From Candidatus Aminicenantota bacterium (GTDB lineage: Bacteria; Acidobacteriota; Aminicenantia; Aminicenantales; Aminicenantaceae), in NCBI GenBank assembly GCA_030615975.1, contig JAUWYH010000038.1, positions 1 through 10,213 on the forward strand: a DNA stretch of 10,213 bases. Reading direction: 5' to 3'. Both the position numbers and the translations under genes were made by a program. The notes under the pieces are model-generated. The model saw only the letters and a list, made by a program, of their open reading frames with translations, searched no databases and was not told where the DNA came from. Below are positions 6,042 to 10,213 of the stretch, piece by piece (position 1 is the first letter of the stretch; each line of letters begins with the position of its first letter).

Positions 6042-6230
6042 GTGAAAAAGATCCCTTCCTACCTCTTGCTCGCATCTTCCATCCTCGCTTCATTGGGAGG
6101 ACTGGCTGCTTTTATCTTCCTTTTTGTGCTTGATTTCAATATCTACTGGCTCATCCTTTCCCCTATTATTTTTGCTCTTTACCAGTCACCGGCTGTCTAT
6201 CTATACTGGCTCTGGAAAAAGAATCGATAG
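6042..6230 (+). CDS. Small two-helix membrane protein of unknown function
   Basis: A 62-residue open frame starting at GTG 6042. I do not recognise a family. Two hydrophobic segments (about 6-29 and 33-56) are separated by a short Asp/Asn turn, and both ends are basic (MKK at the start, KKNR at the end). By the positive-inside rule this suggests a hairpin with both termini in the cytoplasm. The ribosome site is weak (AGG 13 bases upstream, or AAGAAGA directly before GTG) and no clear promoter was found. The neat fit of topology and charge argues for a real gene, but composition bias in AT-rich DNA could also give this. It stands alone between tRNA-Val and the inverted-repeat elements. Confidence 0.55.
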   Translation: MKKIPSYLLLASSILASLGGLAAFIFLFVLDFNIYWLILSPIIFALYQSPAVYLYWLWKKNR

Positions 6231-6278
6231 ATCCTTCCTGAAGGCCGAAAAGTTGTAAATTAAATATCAGCCAAAAAA

Positions 6279-6347
6279 TGTAGGGTCTGTTCCCCGAACC
6301 GACCTATTCTAACCGATATCGGCCCGATGAGAACATCGGGCCCTACA
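6279..6347. mobile_element. Short inverted-repeat element, MITE/REP-like (A)
   Basis: Ends TGTAGGG (6279-6285) and CCCTACA (6341-6347) are perfect inverted repeats bounding 69 bases. Inside, GGCCCGATG (6321-6329) and CATCGGGCC (6334-6342) form a 9-bp GC-rich hairpin with loop AGAA. No coding capacity and no evident target duplication. If repeated in the genome it is a non-autonomous element. Confidence 0.55.
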
Positions 6348-6358
6348 CGCGAATCACA

Positions 6359-6431
6359 GGGACACAATACTTAATCGACTATGTCCTTAAATTTCCATTT
6401 TGAAATATCTCGAATTAAATATTGTGTCCCC
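6359..6431. mobile_element. Short inverted-repeat element, MITE/REP-like (B)
   Basis: Terminal repeats GGGACACAATACTTAAT (6359-6375) and ATTAAATATTGTGTCCC (6414-6430) match in 16 of 17 pairs. An inner stem ATTTC/GAAAT (6391-6395, 6402-6406) sits between them. The GGGACACAAT end resembles those I associate with REP-associated tyrosine transposases (IS200-like); the transposase gene is absent here. Element A lies 11 bases away. Confidence 0.6.
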
Positions 6432-6452
6432 GTAAATAGAGCCGATAATATA

Positions 6453-6481
6453 TTGACTGTGGGTAGCTTAATTGATAAGAT
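6453..6481 (+). promoter_or_regulatory. Probable promoter of the GH38 gene
   Basis: TTGACT (6453-6458, 5 of 6) and TAAGAT (6476-6481, 4 of 6) are 17 bases apart, placing a start about 50 bases before ATG 6541. It lies just right of element B. Confidence 0.4.
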
Positions 6482-6540
6482 TCTCCTCGCCTTAAATGTT
6501 CATCAACTCCATAAAAACTAAAGGATAAAAGGGGATTAAA

Positions 6541-9500
6541 ATGCGAGTTTCTAAGATAGCCTTCATTATTCTCATTTTAGCTTTTTCATCGAGCATCTTC
6601 CTCCTTGGTCAACAAGAAATTCAAACGCGCATCGAGGATATCGAAGCATTGCTCGATAATACTCTCTCCCCCTGGAAAATCAATAAAGGAGATGTTGTCC
6701 ATGGAGAAAAAATTATCCTGGATGACTCCAAATGGCCTCTAATAAAGGTCGGTTTCTCTGTCCGGGATAAGATTTTCTGGTTGCGTCATCAATTTCAAGT
6801 ACCAGATAACTTTGCTGGAGTTAAAACACAAGGGAGTGAAATTTGCCTCTCCTGTATATTCAGAGGCATAGGAGAAATTGAAGGAAAGTTTTTCCAAAAC
6901 GGCGAACTCAAGGAATCCTTTAAACTTGAATTCGGAAACCAAACAGGACAAATAAGAAAAGAGTTTGTATTGACTTCTAAGGCTACACCTGGAGAAAAAA
7001 TTCTCTTGGCATTCCGGTTTGACAATTTAGGACGACTTCCGCTCATAGAGAGAAAAGTTACGGAGCCTGGGACTTTTCTTCAGCTTCAAGAAGCTCTTTT
7101 CCGGATAAAGAACGCTCAGGAAGCCCACGAATGGCTTTCTCGATTCTTGTTAGATTTGAAAATCGGGGCTGCTCTCCTTGACTTGTCTCCACCAAGAAGC
7201 CGTCCAACACGAGGGGAAAGACCTGTCTGTGAGAACTATATACAGTTCTCATCTTCAAAAGAATTCCAAAAGCTAAAGCAAAAATTCCAGAAAGCTATTA
7301 TGAATTTCGGTCTGGATTGCCTTCGCCAAGGAAATTTTTCAAAAGTTAAAGCTTGCCTCCTTAAATTTTATAGAGAGGTAAAGCCGATTTCTCGTTTTTC
7401 TAAAAAATACACCCTTTTTATCTCGGGGAATTCCCACATCGACTTGGCCTGGCTGTGGCGCTGGCGAGAAACTGTTGAAGTTGCAAAAGAGACTTTTTCT
7501 ACAATCATGGACAATATGGAAGAATACAAAGATATTGTTTATGTCCAGAGTCAAGCTCAGGCTTACAAATGGATGGAGGACTATTATCCAGAAGTCTTCG
7601 AGCGAATAAAGAAAAAAGTCAAAGAAGGACGATGGGAAATTGTCGGAGGAATGTGGGCTGAGCCCGACTGCAATCTCACTGATGGAGAATCTTTCATCCG
7701 TCAGATCTTATACGGAAAGAGATATTTTAAAGAAAAGTTTGGGATCAATGTCCGCCTAGGCTGGAACCCTGATTCCTTTGGATACAACTGGAACATGCCT
7801 CAATTTTTCAAAAAAAGCGGAATCGATACCTTTATTACCCAGAAGATTAGCTGGAATGACACAACTACGTTTCCCTATTTTCTTTTCTGGTGGGAAGGGC
7901 CTGACGGATCAAGACTCCTAACTTACTTTCCCCCAACAGGCTATGTCGGCCAGCTAAGAGCAGAAAGGATGGTCGATGGCCTGAAGCAGTTTGAAAAGAA
8001 CACAGGATTAAAGAAAGTTCTCATTCTATACGGATTAGGAAATCACGGCGGAGGGCCCAACCGGGAGATGCTCAGCCGAGTGGAAAGATATCGAGAACAA
8101 AACATATTTCCTAAATTAAAACACAGTTCAGTTTCCCAATTTTTAAGCCAAATCAAGAAAAAAAATCTCGAATCTATTCCTGTCTGGAAAGATGAGCTCT
8201 ACTTAGAATACCACCGGGGAACTTACACTACCCAAGCGGAGACAAAAAAATTCAATAGACACTCTGAGGTTCTCCTTTCTAACACAGAAAAAGTTTCTTC
8301 TATTGCTTCTCTTTTTGGAGACGAGTACAAAACACATACTCTGAAAAAAGCCTGGGAAAAGGTTTTGATGAACCAATTCCATGACATCCTTCCTGGATCC
8401 AGTATTGCTCCCGTATACAGAGATGCCAAAGAATGGTATCTTGAAGTCCGCCATCTCCTCAATAATGTCATAAGAGAAAGCCTCCTCCATCTCGCCCAGA
8501 AAATAGATACAAAAAGAGGAAAAGAAGGCTTTCCCCTTCTCGTCTTCAACCCTCTCTCATGGACAAGAGATGGAGTGGTTAAAGCAAAGCTTTCTGCTGA
8601 GTTTGAAGAAAAGGTCACTGTTTTGAGCGAGAAAGGAGAAGAAATTCCTTCCCAGGTGTTAAGTACAAATAAAGGGAACATCCTCTGTTTCATCGCCAAA
8701 GGCGTCCCCTCTCTTGGCTATACAATTTACAAGATACAAAAGGGCGGAGGTACCACCTATGAAAGCGTCTTGAAAGTGGGAGAAACAACCTTAGAAAACC
8801 GTTATTTTACGATCAATCTCCATCCTGAAACCGGAAATATTATCAGCATATTTGACAAAAGCGAAAAAAGAGAAGTCCTGGCTGCTGCAGCTTGTGGAAA
8901 CGAGCTTCAGCTTTTCGAAGATATTCCCGATCGTTGGGACGCCTGGAATATCCAGTATACTGGGCGGAGCTGGAAACTAGACAAAGCAAAAAGTATAATC
9001 ATCGCTCAGAATGGCCCTGTTATGGCCTCCCTAAAGGTCAAGAAAAATTTTCTTGGCCTTTCAAAGGCCAGGCGTGCACCCACCGCGGATTTTCCCTCGT
9101 CTTTTTTCTCTCAGGAAATTATTCTCTACGAAGATATACCTCGCATCGACATCGAGATGAAAGCAGATTGGTGGGAAGACCACGTCCTTCTAAAAGTTGC
9201 TTTTACGGTGGATGTAAAAAGCGACAAGGCGACTTATGAAATTCCTTTTGCCCATATCCAAAGACCGACCTCCCGGAACACAGGCTGGGAAAAAGCCCGT
9301 TTTGAAGTCCCTGCAATCCGCTGGGCCGATCTTTCAGATGGAAGCTACGGAGTAAGCCTCCTCAACGAGTCCAAATATGGCTGTGACATCAAAGACAATG
9401 TTTTAAGGCTTACCCTCCTCCGATCGCCTACATGGCCCGACCCGATGGCTGATAGGGGCAAACACCGATTCTCTTACGCTCTCTATCCTCACAAGGGCGA

Positions 9501-9858
9501 TTGGAGAAAGGCCGACACAGTCCAAAAAGGGTATGAATTTAACTGCCCTCTGATCTCCTTCTTTGTTGACTCTCACACTGGCGAACTGCCTCTTTCTTAT
9601 TCTTTTTTCAAGGCCTCTCCCTCAAATATCATTCTTGCCGCTGTGAAAAAGGCAGAGGATAGGGAAAGTCTCATCTTAAGGCTTTATGAGGCAGAGGGAG
9701 AAGCCACTCGAGCTCTCATCGAGCTCTTCCGTAGACCGAAGAAGATATACGAGTTGGATCTGATGGAAAATCGGCTGCGTTCTCTTCCTTCCAAGGAGAA
9801 TTCTTTTGATCTGAATTTCGGAAAATCAGAGATTAAAACCATCGAACTCGTCTATTAA
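6541..9858 (+). CDS. Secreted GH38 alpha-mannosidase
   Basis: A zinc-dependent retaining alpha-mannosidase (glycoside hydrolase family 38) that releases mannose from alpha-mannosides or mannosylated glycans. The 1105-residue protein starts with an apparent signal peptide (MRVSKIAFIILILAF..., hydrophobic 6-22, probable cleavage after LLG near 23; no lipobox Cys), so it acts in the periplasm or outside. An N-terminal beta-type region (24-290) precedes the catalytic domain (about 291-560): GNSHIDLAWLWRWRE with zinc ligands H299 and D301, and GWNPDSFGYN with D411 as nucleophile and zinc ligand. YGLGNHGGGPN follows (around 501). The helical middle domain has QFHDILPGSS, where H614 matches the fourth zinc ligand. 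The C-terminal beta domains begin near FNPLSW. AAGGGG lies 6 bases before ATG. No sugar transporter or regulator adjoins it, so the natural substrate is unknown. Confidence 0.94.
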   Translation: MRVSKIAFIILILAFSSSIFLLGQQEIQTRIEDIEALLDNTLSPWKINKGDVVHGEKIILDDSKWPLIKVGFSVRDKIFWLRHQFQVPDNFAGVKTQGSEICLSCIFRGIGEIEGKFFQNGELKESFKLEFGNQTGQIRKEFVLTSKATPGEKILLAFRFDNLGRLPLIERKVTEPGTFLQLQEALFRIKNAQEAHEWLSRFLLDLKIGAALLDLSPPRSRPTRGERPVCENYIQFSSSKEFQKLKQKFQKAIMNFGLDCLRQGNFSKVKACLLKFYREVKPISRFSKKYTLFISGNSHIDLAWLWRWRETVEVAKETFSTIMDNMEEYKDIVYVQSQAQAYKWMEDYYPEVFERIKKKVKEGRWEIVGGMWAEPDCNLTDGESFIRQILYGKRYFKEKFGINVRLGWNPDSFGYNWNMPQFFKKSGIDTFITQKISWNDTTTFPYFLFWWEGPDGSRLLTYFPPTGYVGQLRAERMVDGLKQFEKNTGLKKVLILYGLGNHGGGPNREMLSRVERYREQNIFPKLKHSSVSQFLSQIKKKNLESIPVWKDELYLEYHRGTYTTQAETKKFNRHSEVLLSNTEKVSSIASLFGDEYKTHTLKKAWEKVLMNQFHDILPGSSIAPVYRDAKEWYLEVRHLLNNVIRESLLHLAQKIDTKRGKEGFPLLVFNPLSWTRDGVVKAKLSAEFEEKVTVLSEKGEEIPSQVLSTNKGNILCFIAKGVPSLGYTIYKIQKGGGTTYESVLKVGETTLENRYFTINLHPETGNIISIFDKSEKREVLAAAACGNELQLFEDIPDRWDAWNIQYTGRSWKLDKAKSIIIAQNGPVMASLKVKKNFLGLSKARRAPTADFPSSFFSQEIILYEDIPRIDIEMKADWWEDHVLLKVAFTVDVKSDKATYEIPFAHIQRPTSRNTGWEKARFEVPAIRWADLSDGSYGVSLLNESKYGCDIKDNVLRLTLLRSPTWPDPMADRGKHRFSYALYPHKGDWRKADTVQKGYEFNCPLISFFVDSHTGELPLSYSFFKASPSNIILAAVKKAEDRESLILRLYEAEGEATRALIELFRRPKKIYELDLMENRLRSLPSKENSFDLNFGKSEIKTIELVY

Positions 9859-10017
9859 AAAAAGCAAGCCATAAAATCAGTTGGCTCAGTCTGTTCCGTT
9901 GATATTAAAGATAAAAAAGGTTAAAGATTTCCATTTACGAAGGCGAATGAATTGAGTACTGTTTTCGACCTTCTATGATGGAGGCATAAATAGATATTAA
10001 ATGAAACAAATAATTAA

Positions 10018-10092
10018 CGCCCCCGACGGGATTTGAACCCGTGTTGCCGCCTTGAAAGGGCGATGTCCTAGACCAAGCTAGACGACAGGGGC
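10018..10092 (-). tRNA. tRNA-Glu (anticodon UUC)
   Basis: Read on the - strand. Acceptor GCCCCTG (10092-10086) pairs with CGGGGGC (10025-10019, one G-T). The anticodon stem TCGCC/GGCGG encloses loop CTTTCAA with anticodon TTC at 10056-10054. The T arm is ACGGG-TTCAAAT-CCCGT. The D arm (GTC/GAC) has a loop two bases longer than in E. coli tRNA-Glu. The discriminator is G and the next bases are TTA, so CCA must be added by the nucleotidyltransferase. It lies 9 bases downstream of tRNA-Lys and is surely co-transcribed with it. Confidence 0.95.
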
Positions 10093-10101
10093 GTTTGTGG
10101 A

Positions 10102-10176
10102 TGGTGAGCCGTACTGGACTCGAACCAGTGACACCCGGCTTAAAAGGCCGGTGCTCTCCCTCTGAGCTAACGGCCC
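10102..10176 (-). tRNA. tRNA-Lys (anticodon UUU)
   Basis: Read on the - strand. Acceptor GGGCCGT (10176-10170) pairs with ACGGCTC, with one G-T pair. The D stem is GCTC/GAGC. The anticodon stem CCGGC/GCCGG encloses loop CTTTTAA with anticodon TTT. The T arm is ACTGG-TTCGAGT-CCAGT. CCA is encoded at 10104-10102. First gene of a Lys-Glu tRNA pair. The upstream 37 bases to the window edge are AT-rich and I cannot define a promoter. Confidence 0.96.
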
Positions 10177-10213
10177 AGTTAAAATAAAAGAATATTTATA
10201 AAGAAAAGAATAA

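Larger units (their letters stand above)
6231..6540. other. Gene-free gap before the mannosidase
   Basis: About 310 bases without a credible gene. It holds two adjacent inverted-repeat elements (6279-6347 and 6359-6431), a likely promoter (6453-6481) and the Shine-Dalgarno of the GH38 gene. Confidence 0.7.

Noticed and set aside
8892..9239. 115-residue + strand ORF inside the GH38 gene
   Set aside because: Out-of-frame shadow; the GH38 frame is continuous and conserved through this part.
9859..10017. Search for a terminator or small RNA between GH38 and tRNA-Glu
   Set aside because: Only a 5-bp AGCCA/TGGCT stem without a T run was found; nothing supportable.
1..10213. CRISPR arrays, defence genes, toxin-antitoxin pairs, prophage or integrase
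   Set aside because: No regularly spaced repeats and no matching protein motifs in any frame; the window is mainly housekeeping.

Overview
The window looks like chromosomal DNA of a Gram-negative-type bacterium of moderately low GC. It carries a DksA-family regulator, a secreted glycoside hydrolase behind a signal peptide, sigma70-type promoters and Shine-Dalgarno sites. TTG and GTG starts occur beside ATG. The gene order and the large GH38 enzyme would suit an Acidobacteriota/Aminicenantes-like candidate lineage, but that placement is an inference and the sequence alone does not prove it.

Left part (1-1030, + strand): the 3' end of rsmI (16S rRNA methyltransferase), then hsp20, a small heat-shock protein with its own clear promoter and an intrinsic terminator. 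That terminator lies between hsp20 and the convergent comF.

Centre (1053-5694, - strand): a housekeeping cluster read right to left: rplU (L21 with a long charged tail), rpmA (L27), obgE, nadD, rsfS, a decayed rlmH, dksA, comF. It starts at a promoter at 5666-5694. Genes are packed with overlaps or a few bases between them, so the ribosome and ribosome-assembly genes (L21, L27, Obg, RsfS) are probably expressed together with NAD synthesis (NadD). A second promoter at 2467-2495 probably serves dksA and comF. The rlmH slot, conserved next to rsfS in many bacteria, holds only a broken remnant lacking its N-terminal part and about 20 residues near the C-terminus.

Right part (5700-10213): tRNA-Val(UAC) starts from a promoter back-to-back with that of rplU. 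After it come a small two-helix membrane protein, a gap with two short inverted-repeat elements (MITE/REP-like), and a 1105-residue exported GH38 alpha-mannosidase. Two - strand tRNA genes, Lys(UUU) then Glu(UUC), close the window.

I found no defence system, CRISPR array, integrase or intact transposase. The most unusual items are the rlmH remnant and its breakpoints, the L21 tail, the paired inverted-repeat elements, and the near-identity of the Val and Lys tRNAs.
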